NCBI GenBank assembly: GCA_046074525.1
Contig: JBJTOK010000036.1
Location: 79,871 to 143,870 of the forward strand
Origin: JAHEZL01 sp046074525
GTDB taxonomy: Bacteria > Bacteroidota > Bacteroidia > Flavobacteriales_C > GCA-002722245
DNA length: 64,000 nucleotides
Direction of reading: 5' to 3'
In this document: in pieces, positions 25,960 to 35,387 of the stretch
Numbering within the stretch: the first letter of the stretch is position 1
How the letters are laid out: each line of letters opens with the position of its first letter
Program-made: the position numbers and the translations under genes
Notes under the pieces: generated by a model
What the model saw: the letters and a program-made list of their open reading frames with translations, nothing else
The model's database searches: none
Told to the model about the DNA's origin: nothing

Positions 25960-26661
25960 ATGAAACAAGCTCTCACAATATTTTTCCTCTTGCTTTTTGC
26001 TGCGCCTGCTTTTGCACAGGATTCTATTCCGCGTCACACTCAGCACCAGAAGAAAAGAAAATGGCTCAAGAGAAAACGAGCGCTCTTCAGTGAAGATGGA
26101 GTAGCTGTAGATATTGTTAGTAATTTGTGGCTTACAACGCCTACGGGCATTATCCAGAAGCCTTTCAAATCCATCGGTTATAACATTTCTATTTACAAGG
26201 ATTGGCCCCTTGGCCATAGCAGTTTTACCATTGCACTCGGTTTGGGCTACTGTGTTGAAAATGTTCAGAACAACGGTCAGTTTTTGTACACCAGCAACAA
26301 CACACAAACTTTTTTATATCCACTGCAAGTACCATATACTTCCAACCGACTCACGTCGGAATGGGTAGAAATTCCTCTTGAAATCCGCCTTCGTACCAAA
26401 GGAAATGGGCCCTTCCGTTTTTATTTGGGAGCCAAGGCTGGTATTGATGTTGCGAACTATTATCAGTTCATGGATCACGATACCAAGTTGCGCGAATACA
26501 ATGTGAAAAATTTAAACTGGTACCGCTACGGCGTTTACTCCCGTTTGGGATATGGCTATTTCAACCTCTTTGCCTATTATGGTTTGAGTGAAGTATTCAT
26601 GCACGGCCGCGGACCGGTGTTGACGCCTGCTGCGGTGGGTTTGTCGGTGATGTTGCGATAA
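25960..26661 (+). CDS. Outer membrane beta-barrel protein
   Basis: The frame is open into dxs, but the start at 25960 gives a proper signal peptide, MKQALTIFFLLLFAAPAFAQ, and follows the dxs stop by 4 bp. The 233-residue product has alternating aromatic strands (for example HSSFTIALGLGYCVENVQ and FRFYLGAKAGIDVANYYQF) and ends with AAVGLSVMLR, a typical terminal barrel strand. It looks like a small outer-membrane beta-barrel of the PorT-like or porin-like type in Bacteroidota. Its precise role is unknown. Confidence 0.7.
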   Translation: MKQALTIFFLLLFAAPAFAQDSIPRHTQHQKKRKWLKRKRALFSEDGVAVDIVSNLWLTTPTGIIQKPFKSIGYNISIYKDWPLGHSSFTIALGLGYCVENVQNNGQFLYTSNNTQTFLYPLQVPYTSNRLTSEWVEIPLEIRLRTKGNGPFRFYLGAKAGIDVANYYQFMDHDTKLREYNVKNLNWYRYGVYSRLGYGYFNLFAYYGLSEVFMHGRGPVLTPAAVGLSVMLR

Positions 26662-26681
26662 TTTAATAACTAAACATTTTT

Positions 26682-28211
26682 ATGAGATCAAAAATTATTC
26701 TTTTTGCCCTGCTTTGCTTTTCTGTGATCGCTACAGCTCAGATCAATCAGCCTATCCGCGTGGAATATGATGATGATGAGGTGGAGGATTTTGATGTGTT
26801 TGGATTTGAATCGAAAAGAATTGCACTGGTACGATACCAGAACAAGAAGGTGCACAGCCGCAAAGAGAAAGTGTATGTTTTTGACTCCTATGACGAAGCG
26901 TTAAAGAAAACCAAAACCCAGTCGATTGCCGTTGCAGGAAAATGGGACAACACCGAAATTTTCAATAGTTCTGATTACCAGTTTATGTTGTCGTACAACC
27001 GTGCAAAAGGGACTTTTTTACTCGTTAAAATTGATCCGCAAACACTTGATTTTACTGCGCTGAACGGGATGTTCGGTAAAAAATTCACTGTCCATGAATG
27101 GTATGTACAGGGCGATTTCATGTATGTTGCGGGATCGGTTAAAAAACAAGCGCATGCTATCGTTATCAATATCAATAGCGGACAGAAAACGGACTTGGTT
27201 TTGAAGACGCTTACTCCTCATGCCCTTGCATTTTCTGATCTGGAAAGAATCAAAACGCCTACCGGCTATGAAATGGGTTTCCAGTACAGCGTTGAAATCA
27301 AGAGAAAAGCACACGAAACCTATCTCTTGCGCTTCAATGAGAAAGGTGAGAAAATGGGTGATTTTCTGGTGTTGCCAAAACCTGATGCTGAAACGGAATT
27401 GCTTAATGTTTCATTGACGAAGGTGAGCAATGGTTCGTATATTATCACTGGAACCTACAGCAAAGGAAAAAAAGGGTTAGCCAATGGTATTTATTGTGCG
27501 AGTTTGTCGGAAAGCGGATTGCGATTTATTAAGTACGAAAACTTCCTTGATCTAAAGAATTTCACCAATTATATGTCGGAAAGAAACCAGGCCTGGGTAG
27601 AAAAAAAACAGGATAAGAAAGAAGCAAAGGGCGAGGAACTGAATCTTAACTACAGGGTAGTGACTCACGATATCATGGAACTCGATGGTAAGTATGTTTA
27701 TCTCGGAGAGTTTTATTATCCGACTTACCGCACCGAATATTACACTGTTACTAGTACTACTCCGAGCGGACAGGTGATTACGAGACAACAGAGCCGACAA
27801 GTGTTTGACGGTTTTCAGTATTCACATGCGGCCATCGCTGCTTTTGCTGAAGATGGTGCTTTGGAGTGGAGCAATGCTTTCGATATGTATGTGACGAATA
27901 AACCTTACCGGCCAAGAAAATTCATTCGTGCCGGTGTGGACAATTCACAAATCAAACTCATGTATGTTACTGGTTCAAATATCAAAGCGGTGTCTTTTGA
28001 CAATAAGGGTGCTGAGGCGATGAGCCGATCTGTGGAAATGATCAGCACGAATGTAAGTGGTGACAGAATTCGCTATACTTACGAAGGTGCCTGTGAATAT
28101 TGGTTTGGCAATAGTTTCCTGAGCAGCGGTTTCCAGAAAATTAAAAACAAGGAAGAGGAAAGCGGACATAAAAAACGCTCGGTTTATTTTGTGAATAAGA
28201 TTAGTTTTTAA
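26682..28211 (+). CDS. Hypothetical exported protein
   Basis: I do not recognise this 509-residue protein. It has a signal peptide (MRSKIILFALLCFSVIATAQ) followed by an acidic stretch (VEYDDDEVEDFD), then repeated beta-strand pairs without a clear repeat unit, suggestive of a propeller-like periplasmic protein. No T9SS sorting domain is present at the C-terminus. It starts 20 bp after the barrel gene and is probably co-transcribed with it. Confidence 0.6.
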   Translation: MRSKIILFALLCFSVIATAQINQPIRVEYDDDEVEDFDVFGFESKRIALVRYQNKKVHSRKEKVYVFDSYDEALKKTKTQSIAVAGKWDNTEIFNSSDYQFMLSYNRAKGTFLLVKIDPQTLDFTALNGMFGKKFTVHEWYVQGDFMYVAGSVKKQAHAIVININSGQKTDLVLKTLTPHALAFSDLERIKTPTGYEMGFQYSVEIKRKAHETYLLRFNEKGEKMGDFLVLPKPDAETELLNVSLTKVSNGSYIITGTYSKGKKGLANGIYCASLSESGLRFIKYENFLDLKNFTNYMSERNQAWVEKKQDKKEAKGEELNLNYRVVTHDIMELDGKYVYLGEFYYPTYRTEYYTVTSTTPSGQVITRQQSRQVFDGFQYSHAAIAAFAEDGALEWSNAFDMYVTNKPYRPRKFIRAGVDNSQIKLMYVTGSNIKAVSFDNKGAEAMSRSVEMISTNVSGDRIRYTYEGACEYWFGNSFLSSGFQKIKNKEEESGHKKRSVYFVNKISF

Positions 28212-28235
28212 CTCGCGTCGCTAATTTTTCGTCGC

Positions 28236-28270
28236 TCCGTCAAGTTACGCTTCGCTAAACCTGCCGGAGC
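28236..28270 (-). repeat. 35-bp dispersed repeat, copy 2 (inverted)
   Basis: The reverse complement matches 10425-10459 at 29 of 35 positions. It fills most of the 78-bp gap between two convergent genes. Confidence 0.6.
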
Positions 28271-28289
28271 ACTTCGTTGGAGATTACAT

Positions 28290-28958
28290 TCAATGCGGAT
28301 ATATAAACAGGAAAAAAGTTTCTGTCATCATTCCAACAACAAATCCTACCAGCACTTCCGAAGGTTGATGGGCATTCAGCCGGAGGCGAGCAAATCCTAC
28401 CAATCCGGCTACAAGGATAGAGGCATATAACATCATATCCCAGGAAAAATGAAAGAGCTGCATCATCAGTATTTCCGTACCAATAATGCCTCCTATACCT
28501 ATCATATGAATGCTTATTTTCCAGAAAGAAGAAATCACCAGCGCCAGTAAAATAGAGAGTTGTGCGCCTGCAAGCACAACTAAGATAAGCTGAGGGACAT
28601 TCTCCATAAGATTTTGCATCACTACGGAAGACAATAAGTAGGAGAGGCCGGTAATCCCAAAAGGAAGCATGCGCTCGTTGCGGTTCTTCATTTGCAGCGA
28701 TTGAATTTTTCCCATGCGTTTCAGTACAATGGCACTCACGCCGGGAACAAGCATTGTAAAGAAAATTGTGATGAGAAAAACCATCCAGCTGGTGTTCATC
28801 GACTCCGGTGTGGCATACATATTAAAACCACTGACCTGATTGCTGAAAAAAATCAGCATGAGTCCGTAAGTCGGCATGAACAAAGGATGGAAGAGGTAAG
28901 AAATAATTTTCGCGACGGTGATTTCCGGTGAGGGTTTAACAGCAGCTTCGTTTTCCAT
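28290..28958 (-). CDS. PAP2-like integral membrane protein
   Basis: The 222-residue protein has about six hydrophobic segments (for example WMVFLITIFFTMLVPGVSAI and LILVVLAGAQLSILLALVIS). Near the C-terminus RLNAHQPSEVLVGFVVG resembles the third motif of PAP2 phosphatases, but the first two PAP2 motifs are not obvious, so enzyme activity is uncertain. Its start overlaps the rpoN stop by one base (TAATG), so translation is coupled. The function is unknown beyond membrane location. Confidence 0.5.
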   Translation of the reverse strand: MENEAAVKPSPEITVAKIISYLFHPLFMPTYGLMLIFFSNQVSGFNMYATPESMNTSWMVFLITIFFTMLVPGVSAIVLKRMGKIQSLQMKNRNERMLPFGITGLSYLLSSVVMQNLMENVPQLILVVLAGAQLSILLALVISSFWKISIHMIGIGGIIGTEILMMQLFHFSWDMMLYASILVAGLVGFARLRLNAHQPSEVLVGFVVGMMTETFFLFIYPH

Positions 28959-30412
28959 TAAATTTCTTTTCTTAAGCGTCCCACCGGAATATTCATTTGC
29001 TCGCGGTATTTGGCCACCGTTCGGCGTGCGATGTTGTAGCCCTTTGTTTTCAATACTTTCATGAGCTCATCGTCGGTATAAGGACTTTTCTTATCCTCAC
29101 TTTCAATGCACTCCTGCAATATTTTCTTGATCTCTTTGGTAGATACTTCCTCGCCGCTGTCGTTTTGCAATGATTCGGAGAAGAAGGATTTAATCAATAA
29201 AGTTCCGAAGGCTGTTTGTATGTATTTGCTGTTGGCTACACGGGAAACGGTAGAAATATCGATGCCCACTTTCTCTGCGATGTCTTTAAGGATCATCGGT
29301 TTCAGCTTCGTTTCATCTCCGGTAAGGAAATATTCGTGCTGGTATTCCACGATAGCCCGCATGGTGAACAGCAAAGTATTCTGACGTTGTTTGATGGCTT
29401 CGATGAACCATTTTGCCGAATCCAGTTTTTGCTTCACAAACATCACAGCTTCTTTCTGCTCACGATCGGCTCCCATCTTATTGCTGCTATATGCCTTCAG
29501 CATTTCCGAAAACATTTTGCTGATTTTCAGTTCAGGTGCATTTCTGCCGTTGAGTTGTAAATCCAGTTCGCCATCGTTGTTGATGAGGATGAAATCAGGA
29601 ACAACAGTTTGTGCTGTGCGATTCGATTCATTGGCTGAATTTCCTGGTTTCGGATTGAGCTTCAATATCTCATTCACTGCGCCTTTCAGACTCTCTTCAG
29701 TGATTTCCAGTTTTTTCAGGATCTTGTCGAAATGTCTTTTGGAGAATTCATCAAAGTATTTGTCGAGCAGTATTTCTGCTAAAACGATGCTTGGTGTCGC
29801 TCTCTTCTTTCTTTTGATTTGCAACAACAAACACTCCTGTAAGTTGCGTGCCCCGATGCCCGGAGGATCGAGTGTTTGGATAACAGTCAGCAATTCTTCC
29901 AGCTCTTTTTCAGTGGTGGTAATGGATTGATAGAAAGCCATGTCATCCACTATCGAAGCCAGGTCCCTGCTGAGGTAGCCCGATTCATCGAGGTTTCCTA
30001 CGAGGTATTCGGCTACTAAATATTTATGGTCGTCGATGTTTTGTAATCCAAGCTGGGTAAGAAGCATTTCCTGAAATGACTGACCCATTGATAAAGGAAC
30101 TTCACGTTCATCATCATCTTTGCTATGGTTGTTTGCTTCGTATTTATAGGAAGGTTCATCATCGTCGGATATGTATTCGGAAAGATCAAAATCGTCGCGG
30201 CTTTCTCCTTCGGGATCAAGGTCGTCGGCATTGCTGTCGTCGTGGTCCTCATCGCTGCTATCCGACAAATCTTCCAAAGCCGGATTGCTTTCTATTTCTT
30301 CTTTGATGCGTTGTTCAAGGGCTATAGTAGGCAATTGCAAAAGCTTCATCAGCTGGATCTGCTGAGGAGACAATTTTTGTAAAAGCTTTTGATTCAGACT
30401 TTGCTTTAACAT
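28958..30412 (-). CDS. rpoN: RNA polymerase sigma-54 factor
   Basis: The 484-residue protein has all sigma-54 regions: the Gln/Leu-rich activator region I (QKLLQKLSPQQIQLMKLLQL, residues 8-27), an acidic region II (about 50-100, very Asp-rich), the core-binding domain, and the C-terminal RpoN box (ARRTVAKYRE). It directs RNA polymerase to -24/-12 promoters and needs an AAA+ activator, none of which is encoded here. Confidence 0.95.
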   Translation of the reverse strand: MLKQSLNQKLLQKLSPQQIQLMKLLQLPTIALEQRIKEEIESNPALEDLSDSSDEDHDDSNADDLDPEGESRDDFDLSEYISDDDEPSYKYEANNHSKDDDEREVPLSMGQSFQEMLLTQLGLQNIDDHKYLVAEYLVGNLDESGYLSRDLASIVDDMAFYQSITTTEKELEELLTVIQTLDPPGIGARNLQECLLLQIKRKKRATPSIVLAEILLDKYFDEFSKRHFDKILKKLEITEESLKGAVNEILKLNPKPGNSANESNRTAQTVVPDFILINNDGELDLQLNGRNAPELKISKMFSEMLKAYSSNKMGADREQKEAVMFVKQKLDSAKWFIEAIKQRQNTLLFTMRAIVEYQHEYFLTGDETKLKPMILKDIAEKVGIDISTVSRVANSKYIQTAFGTLLIKSFFSESLQNDSGEEVSTKEIKKILQECIESEDKKSPYTDDELMKVLKTKGYNIARRTVAKYREQMNIPVGRLRKEI

Positions 30413-30497
30413 TTCTACTTCCTTTGAGTGTTAAATTATAAATGCTTTACGAGAGCAGCAATTATTTTGTGTCAATTTTTGGGCCAAATTTCTTTTT

Positions 30498-30556
30498 CCC
30501 ACAGATAGCACAGATTTTCACGGATTTATTCTGTGTTGATCTGCGGAATCTGTGGG
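30498..30556. repeat. Imperfect palindromic dispersed repeat (CCCACAGAT type)
   Basis: CCCACAGATAGCACAGAT at the left and ATCTGCGGAATCTGTGGG at the right are imperfect inverted copies. The class is common as dispersed DNA in Bacteroidota. The O-antigen ligase gene ends inside it, at 30518, so about 13 of its last codons come from repeat sequence. Confidence 0.55.
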
Positions 30557-32095
30557 AGATTGAATTCGCCACAACAATGCAAAGAAAAACACAAAGAAGG
30601 AAACTCCTGCCTGGGTTTCCAGCGTGTCTTCCGACAACATGGAAATTAAAATGATGAGCAGAAAGACTTTAGCAAGAAAGGCATGCTCCAGTCGGGATCT
30701 GTATTTGTATAAGTCGGAAAGCATATACAGGAAAAACAGCAAACCGATGGTACCAAAGCTGATCCAGAGAGTGAGGTATTGATTGTGCGTATGTCTTCTC
30801 AACTCTGTCTCCAGTGTGGATTTGTCGGACTCATATTGTTGGTTGAAAGCTTGTTGCACGTCGCCGGTTCCAACGCCCCACAGGTAATTTTTGTACAGAA
30901 TCTCGCTGCCGGTTCGCCAGTAAATAAAGCGCTGTGTTAATGAATTGTGGCTCACTTCGGCACCGGAGAGATACATATCTATTTCCCATAGCAATTCGCG
31001 AATTCTCTTTCTTAGCGGATTGGCGCTGGCGTTCACCGCATTGGCTTCGCCGTTTTCGATATTGATGATGTCATCCTGTGACAATTGCGCTAAACCTTGG
31101 GAGTCTTTCTTGAGTCCGAGTGAAGTAAGGTAACGCAGCAGCGTTCCCGCGATGGGCTGACCTTTTCTGTCGAGAGAGTCAAATTTTAAAGCACTTCGTT
31201 TGTCCCAGCCTTCGCGCATTTCCTTGCGGGAAATATTCCGCCAGATGTAATAACCATTTTCTTTAAAGGGCGAATCGTCGTATTCATATATATTACCCGC
31301 TGCACTTTGTTTTTCAATTTTCTGGTTTTTTTTCGGGATGAAAATATCGCAGAGTTCGTAGGTGAAATAAGCCGCTATAATTGCCCCTCCGCAGAAAATG
31401 ATGAGTCCGATGCGCTTGGCGTTTTTGCGGTATTCCCAGCCGAAGAGCATCATTATGATCGGCAGGGCAATAGCCAGCAACGTGATGAGTCCGGTAATGG
31501 CTTCCAGTAAAACCATAGAGGATATAAGTATGGTACAGATGAGCAAACATAACCAGCCGTTGAGCATTCCTTTTTTCCACACCACACAAAGAACAGCGAT
31601 GCAAAAGCATATCATTAGACTGAAGCGAATGTGCGAAGTAAAGGTGGAGAAATGGCGATGATCCAGCACTCGTTCGATCCATCCTGCTTCGGAAGCGATG
31701 TATTTTCCAATCACTATCAAAGCGCCGGCCAATACCGCAGCGCAATAGATGCCAAGTATCCACCTCAATTCTTTTTTGTCGGGATGCGCTGTAGTAGCAA
31801 TGGTAAAAGGAATAACAAAAAGCGGAATTTTAATGTTGATGTCGTGCCACGCATAATCGAAATCCTCGGTATTGATAAGGAAAACCAAATGCAGTAGCAG
31901 CAATGCCGGAAGCCACCATAATATGCGGTTTTCCAGCAGTAGTCGTAGCTTTTCCCTGTAGTTGAAATTCAGTATCCAGCTGAGGCCAAGCACCATTTGT
32001 GAGATGGTTAAAAAGGATTTTGACAGCGGCAAAGCAGCGGCAAATAAGCACAATCCGAAGATGTATAGGAATCTGCTGGTGCTGCTAAGAGTCAT
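30518..32095 (-). CDS. O-antigen ligase/polymerase family membrane protein
   Basis: The 525-residue protein has about 11 to 12 hydrophobic segments and a large loop before QRFIYWRTGSEILYKNYLWGVGTGDVQ (shown in part), the Wzy_C/WaaL-type segment with RHTHNQYLTLWISFG containing the conserved His. Such proteins join O-polysaccharide to lipid A or polymerise surface glycans on the periplasmic side. The last residues (QSPTDSADQHRINP) are encoded within a dispersed repeat. It begins 4 bp after the S41 peptidase stop. Confidence 0.75.
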   Translation of the reverse strand: MTLSSTSRFLYIFGLCLFAAALPLSKSFLTISQMVLGLSWILNFNYREKLRLLLENRILWWLPALLLLHLVFLINTEDFDYAWHDINIKIPLFVIPFTIATTAHPDKKELRWILGIYCAAVLAGALIVIGKYIASEAGWIERVLDHRHFSTFTSHIRFSLMICFCIAVLCVVWKKGMLNGWLCLLICTILISSMVLLEAITGLITLLAIALPIIMMLFGWEYRKNAKRIGLIIFCGGAIIAAYFTYELCDIFIPKKNQKIEKQSAAGNIYEYDDSPFKENGYYIWRNISRKEMREGWDKRSALKFDSLDRKGQPIAGTLLRYLTSLGLKKDSQGLAQLSQDDIINIENGEANAVNASANPLRKRIRELLWEIDMYLSGAEVSHNSLTQRFIYWRTGSEILYKNYLWGVGTGDVQQAFNQQYESDKSTLETELRRHTHNQYLTLWISFGTIGLLFFLYMLSDLYKYRSRLEHAFLAKVFLLIILISMLSEDTLETQAGVSFFVFFFALLWRIQSPTDSADQHRINP

Positions 32096-32099
32096 CGTT

Positions 32100-33764
32100 T
32101 TACTTTACCGGTTGTAAGATGGCAGCGTATTTTTCCTGCGACAGCAACACTTCCATAGCTTTGTCAATGAAAGGATCGTTGCTTAAGGAAGCTTCTATTC
32201 TTCCGTTCTGGTAGTAGTAGCGACTAACAATTTCCTCCCTTATCAGCTGTGAAATCTGTGCTTTGTACAAAGAAAGGTCTTTCTTTTTCTGTGCGTTTAA
32301 TTTCACTTGCAGGGCTTCATATTCTGTTTTGAGCTGTGGATAGAATTCTTCTTTTTCAGAAATTTTCTTGAAATCGGCCAGCAGCTTTTCACTTTCGGTG
32401 TTGTAGTTGTAATCCTTGTCTTTAATGAATTCGAGGAACTCATTGTACATGGCGTCGGTCACCACGAAAGATTTTGCAGGAGCGATGGAATCGTGTTTGA
32501 GTCGGAACTGCGTAACGAAATCAAAAATCAGATCTTTGCCAATCAGCGTGGCGATGAGCGGGTTTGCTTCGGCTTCATCGGCATTGATATCAGGCAGAAT
32601 CCCACCGCCGTCCATTACCGGCCGTCCGTTTTTCGTTTTGAAGTAAGTTTTGAGGGAATCAGCAATTTTAATGGCTTTTCCTTTGTCATCTTTGTGTGAA
32701 TAATCAATGGCCTGGATACATCTTCCGCTTGGTGTGTAATACTTGGCGATAGTTACCTTGAGCATGGCATTGTAGCTAAGTTTGTAGGTTCCCTGGACCA
32801 ATCCTTTTCCGTAAGATTTTTTTCCTACGATTACTGCGCGGTCGAGATCTTGCAGACTTCCGCTTACAATTTCCGATGCTGAAGCAGAATGCTCATTAAT
32901 CAATACTGTGAGTGGCAGATTGGGAGCAATAGGCGCATCAAGTGTTTTGCGCGATTCACTGCTATTGCTGTATCTGCCCTTGGTTTGAACCACAAGAGTT
33001 CCTTTATCTACAAAGAGATTTACAATATCAATGGATTCACGGAGCAATCCGCCGCCATTGTCGCGAAGGTCGAAGATGAGACCTTTGAGCGGACCGTTTT
33101 TCTGGAGTTTTTCCAGTGCTTCTCTTACTTCCTTCCCGCATTTGTCGGTAAAGCTGGTGAGCTTGATGTAGCCGATATTGTTTTTCAGCATACCATAATA
33201 AGGAACGCTTTTCATTTGAATTTCCTCACGGGTGATTTCAATTTCGAAAGGGAGGGCTGTTCCCGGACGCTCAATCTTGATTTTTACTTTGCTTCCAGGT
33301 TCTCCTTTCAGGATCTTGCTCAGGTCGCCGCTAGATTTTCCTTTGGTAGATGTACCCGCTACTTCAACGATTTTATCGCCAACTCGCAATCCTGCTTTTT
33401 GTGCTGGAAAGCCTTCGAAAATCTCTGAAATAATGACATAATCGCCTTGCTTATGGACAGTAGAGCCGATTCCTCCATACTGTCCGGTGTTCATCATTTG
33501 AAAATCTTCAATTTCTGATTCAGGATAATAATTGGTGTAAGGGTCCAGAGATTCCAGCATGGCGTCGATACCGGTTTTCATGAGTTTCCCCGGATCGGTA
33601 TTGTCAACATAATGCAGGTTGAGTTCGCGGTAGAGGGAGGCAAAAATATCGAGGTTTTTTGCCGTCTCGAATCGATCGGTTTCCGTTGTAAATGCTACGG
33701 TGGTAAGCATCACAACTACTGAAACGGCCAGGAATAATTGTTTTTTAAAGTTCTTCATGTTCAA
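32100..33764 (-). CDS. S41 family C-terminal processing peptidase
   Basis: The 554-residue protein has an N-terminal membrane/signal segment (KQLFLAVSVVVMLTTVAFTT), a PDZ domain (about 95-175, with YVIISEIFEGFPAQKAGLRV) and a tail-specific protease domain with the catalytic Ser in NEHSASASEIVSG and Lys in KKSYGKGLVQ. It degrades or processes periplasmic proteins by their C-termini. In Bacteroidota it commonly lies next to yidD and rnpA, as here. Confidence 0.9.
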   Translation of the reverse strand: MNMKNFKKQLFLAVSVVVMLTTVAFTTETDRFETAKNLDIFASLYRELNLHYVDNTDPGKLMKTGIDAMLESLDPYTNYYPESEIEDFQMMNTGQYGGIGSTVHKQGDYVIISEIFEGFPAQKAGLRVGDKIVEVAGTSTKGKSSGDLSKILKGEPGSKVKIKIERPGTALPFEIEITREEIQMKSVPYYGMLKNNIGYIKLTSFTDKCGKEVREALEKLQKNGPLKGLIFDLRDNGGGLLRESIDIVNLFVDKGTLVVQTKGRYSNSSESRKTLDAPIAPNLPLTVLINEHSASASEIVSGSLQDLDRAVIVGKKSYGKGLVQGTYKLSYNAMLKVTIAKYYTPSGRCIQAIDYSHKDDKGKAIKIADSLKTYFKTKNGRPVMDGGGILPDINADEAEANPLIATLIGKDLIFDFVTQFRLKHDSIAPAKSFVVTDAMYNEFLEFIKDKDYNYNTESEKLLADFKKISEKEEFYPQLKTEYEALQVKLNAQKKKDLSLYKAQISQLIREEIVSRYYYQNGRIEASLSNDPFIDKAMEVLLSQEKYAAILQPVK

Positions 33765-33785
33765 ATGCTCTTTAGCTTTTTCAAT

Positions 33786-34010
33786 TTAAGGTACCGGATC
33801 ATAACCCTTTCCGCCCCAAGGGTGGCAGCTCATGAACCGTTTTAAAGATAACCAACTCCCGTGAAAAATGCCATGTTTTTTCAAGGCATCTACTGCGTAA
33901 TTGGAGCAAGTAGGATCATAACGGCATTTCGCGCCCAGGAAGGGAGAAATCATACCCTGATATAAACGTACCATGCCGATCAATATTTTCAGGATGAGTT
34001 TACGCAACAT
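33786..34010 (-). CDS. yidD: Membrane protein insertion efficiency factor YidD
   Basis: The 74-residue protein matches YidD over its full length: YQGMISPFLGAKCRYDPTCS with its conserved Cys pair, HGSWLSLKRFMSCHPWG, and GYDPVP at the end. It assists YidC-dependent membrane insertion at the inner membrane surface. It overlaps the 3' end of rnpA by 11 bases. Confidence 0.93.
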   Translation of the reverse strand: MLRKLILKILIGMVRLYQGMISPFLGAKCRYDPTCSNYAVDALKKHGIFHGSWLSLKRFMSCHPWGGKGYDPVP

Positions 34011-34383
34011 CTTTTTGTAATTGGGACAACAGAGTTATCATTTTACTTTCAATATCACTGTAAGATAAGTCTTCTTTAGCCACATAGATCAATAGTAAAG
34101 AAATTTTCACATTTTGTCCTTTGAGGGCGGAGTAAAACCCCGACTTATTTTTGCGATAGGCCTCTTTCACCTTTCTTTTGATGTGGTTGCGTTCATGGGC
34201 TTTTTTGAAGCTCCTTTTAGGAACAGTAATGCACATTTGCGCAGGAAAGGAAGTCTCAGCAGTTTCCCTGCTCCACAATGCCTTGAAAGGGAAACAATGC
34301 GTCGCCTTTCCTTTCTCAAAAAGATGGGTGATGATTTTCCTGCTGCTCAGTCTTTCGCTTTTCCTGAAGGTTTGCGGCTCCAT
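34000..34383 (-). CDS. rnpA: Ribonuclease P protein component
   Basis: The 127-residue protein carries the RnpA RNA-binding signature ERNHIKRKVKEAYR and the preceding ITVPKRSFKKA strand. It binds the P RNA and precursor tRNA 5' leaders in the cytoplasm. The rpmH gene that often precedes rnpA is not here; the upstream region is a divergent gap to yebC. Confidence 0.92.
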   Translation of the reverse strand: MEPQTFRKSERLSSRKIITHLFEKGKATHCFPFKALWSRETAETSFPAQMCITVPKRSFKKAHERNHIKRKVKEAYRKNKSGFYSALKGQNVKISLLLIYVAKEDLSYSDIESKMITLLSQLQKDVA

Positions 34384-34478
34384 TTTCCAAGATTAATGAA
34401 AATAAGTGTTGTCTCCCATAGATCGCGTCATGAAATATCCCGATTTTTTTATCTTTACGGCCTTCAAAAAAATTAGTC

Positions 34479-35186
34479 ATGGGAAGAGCATTTGAATTCC
34501 GTAAAGCAAGAAAATTTAAGCGTTGGGCGCATATGGCCCGTACATTTACGCGTATAGGCAAGGACATCGTAATGGCGGTAAAAGCCGGCGGACCCGATCC
34601 GGACAGCAATTCGCGTTTGCGTGCCATCATGCAAAACGCGAAGGCAGCCAACATGCCGAAAGACAATGTTTTGAGGGCGATTAAAAACGCTTCCGACAAG
34701 GATGTGGCCGATTACAAGGAAATTATTTATGAAGGATATGGCCCGCACGGCATTGCCGTTTTGGTGGAAGCAGCTACCAATAACAACACCCGTACGGTAG
34801 CCAATGTGCGCAGTTATTTCAATAAATGCGGAGGTACTTTGGGTACTTCAGGTTCGGTGATTTTTATGTTTGATCATACCTGCAATTTCAAAATTGCCAA
34901 GGCCGGACTCGATCCTGAGGAATTGGAGCTGGAATTGATTGATGCCGGTATCGACGAGGTTTTCGTGGAAGAGGAACACATCATGATTTACGGTCCGTTT
35001 GAAAGCTTTGGCAGCATACAGGCAGCCCTTGAAGGCAAAGGCATTGAAGTGATTACTTCCGGGTTTGAGCGCATTCCAAATGTGACTAAAAAACTCACTC
35101 CTGAGCAGGAAGAAGACATCAATAAGCTCCTCGAGAAAATTGAGGAAGATGACGATGTGCAGAATGTTTATACAACGATGGGGTAG
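34479..35186 (+). CDS. yebC: YebC/PmpR family DNA-binding protein
   Basis: The 235-residue protein is a full-length YebC: a basic N-terminus (MGRAFEFRKARKFKRWAHMA), the three-domain fold with NMPKDNVLRAIKNA, YEGYGPHGIAVLVEAATNNN and NKCGGTLGTSGSV. Members are transcription factors, and some assist translation of difficult peptide motifs. It stands alone on the plus strand. A 201-bp gap to purH follows, which contains the purH promoter. Confidence 0.93.
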   Translation: MGRAFEFRKARKFKRWAHMARTFTRIGKDIVMAVKAGGPDPDSNSRLRAIMQNAKAANMPKDNVLRAIKNASDKDVADYKEIIYEGYGPHGIAVLVEAATNNNTRTVANVRSYFNKCGGTLGTSGSVIFMFDHTCNFKIAKAGLDPEELELELIDAGIDEVFVEEEHIMIYGPFESFGSIQAALEGKGIEVITSGFERIPNVTKKLTPEQEEDINKLLEKIEEDDDVQNVYTTMG

Positions 35187-35320
35187 GGAATCAGGATGAA
35201 GTGTGAGTTTTGTGGGAGTAAAAACTCCGTATTTTCTCCTAAACTTCCATTGCTGTAACCGCCTTATTAATTAACAATTTCAGCGACTTTTCAACAATCC
35301 TTGAAATAGCCCGTTTTATC

Positions 35321-35352
35321 TTGAAAAGCCCCACCCTTTTTTCGTAACATTG
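35321..35352 (+). promoter_or_regulatory. Bacteroidota promoter for purH-mreB
   Basis: TTG at 35321-35323, a 21-bp spacer and TAACATTG at 35345-35352 (one mismatch to TAnnTTTG) precede the purH ATG by 35 bases. No purine riboswitch is seen between promoter and start. Confidence 0.4.
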
Positions 35353-35387
35353 CGCTAGTATTTTCAACTATTACCAGCAAGGAAAAA

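Noticed and set aside
35211..35231. Small hairpin (GGAGT/ACTCC) after yebC
   Set aside because: A 5-bp stem without a clean T tract is too weak to call a terminator.
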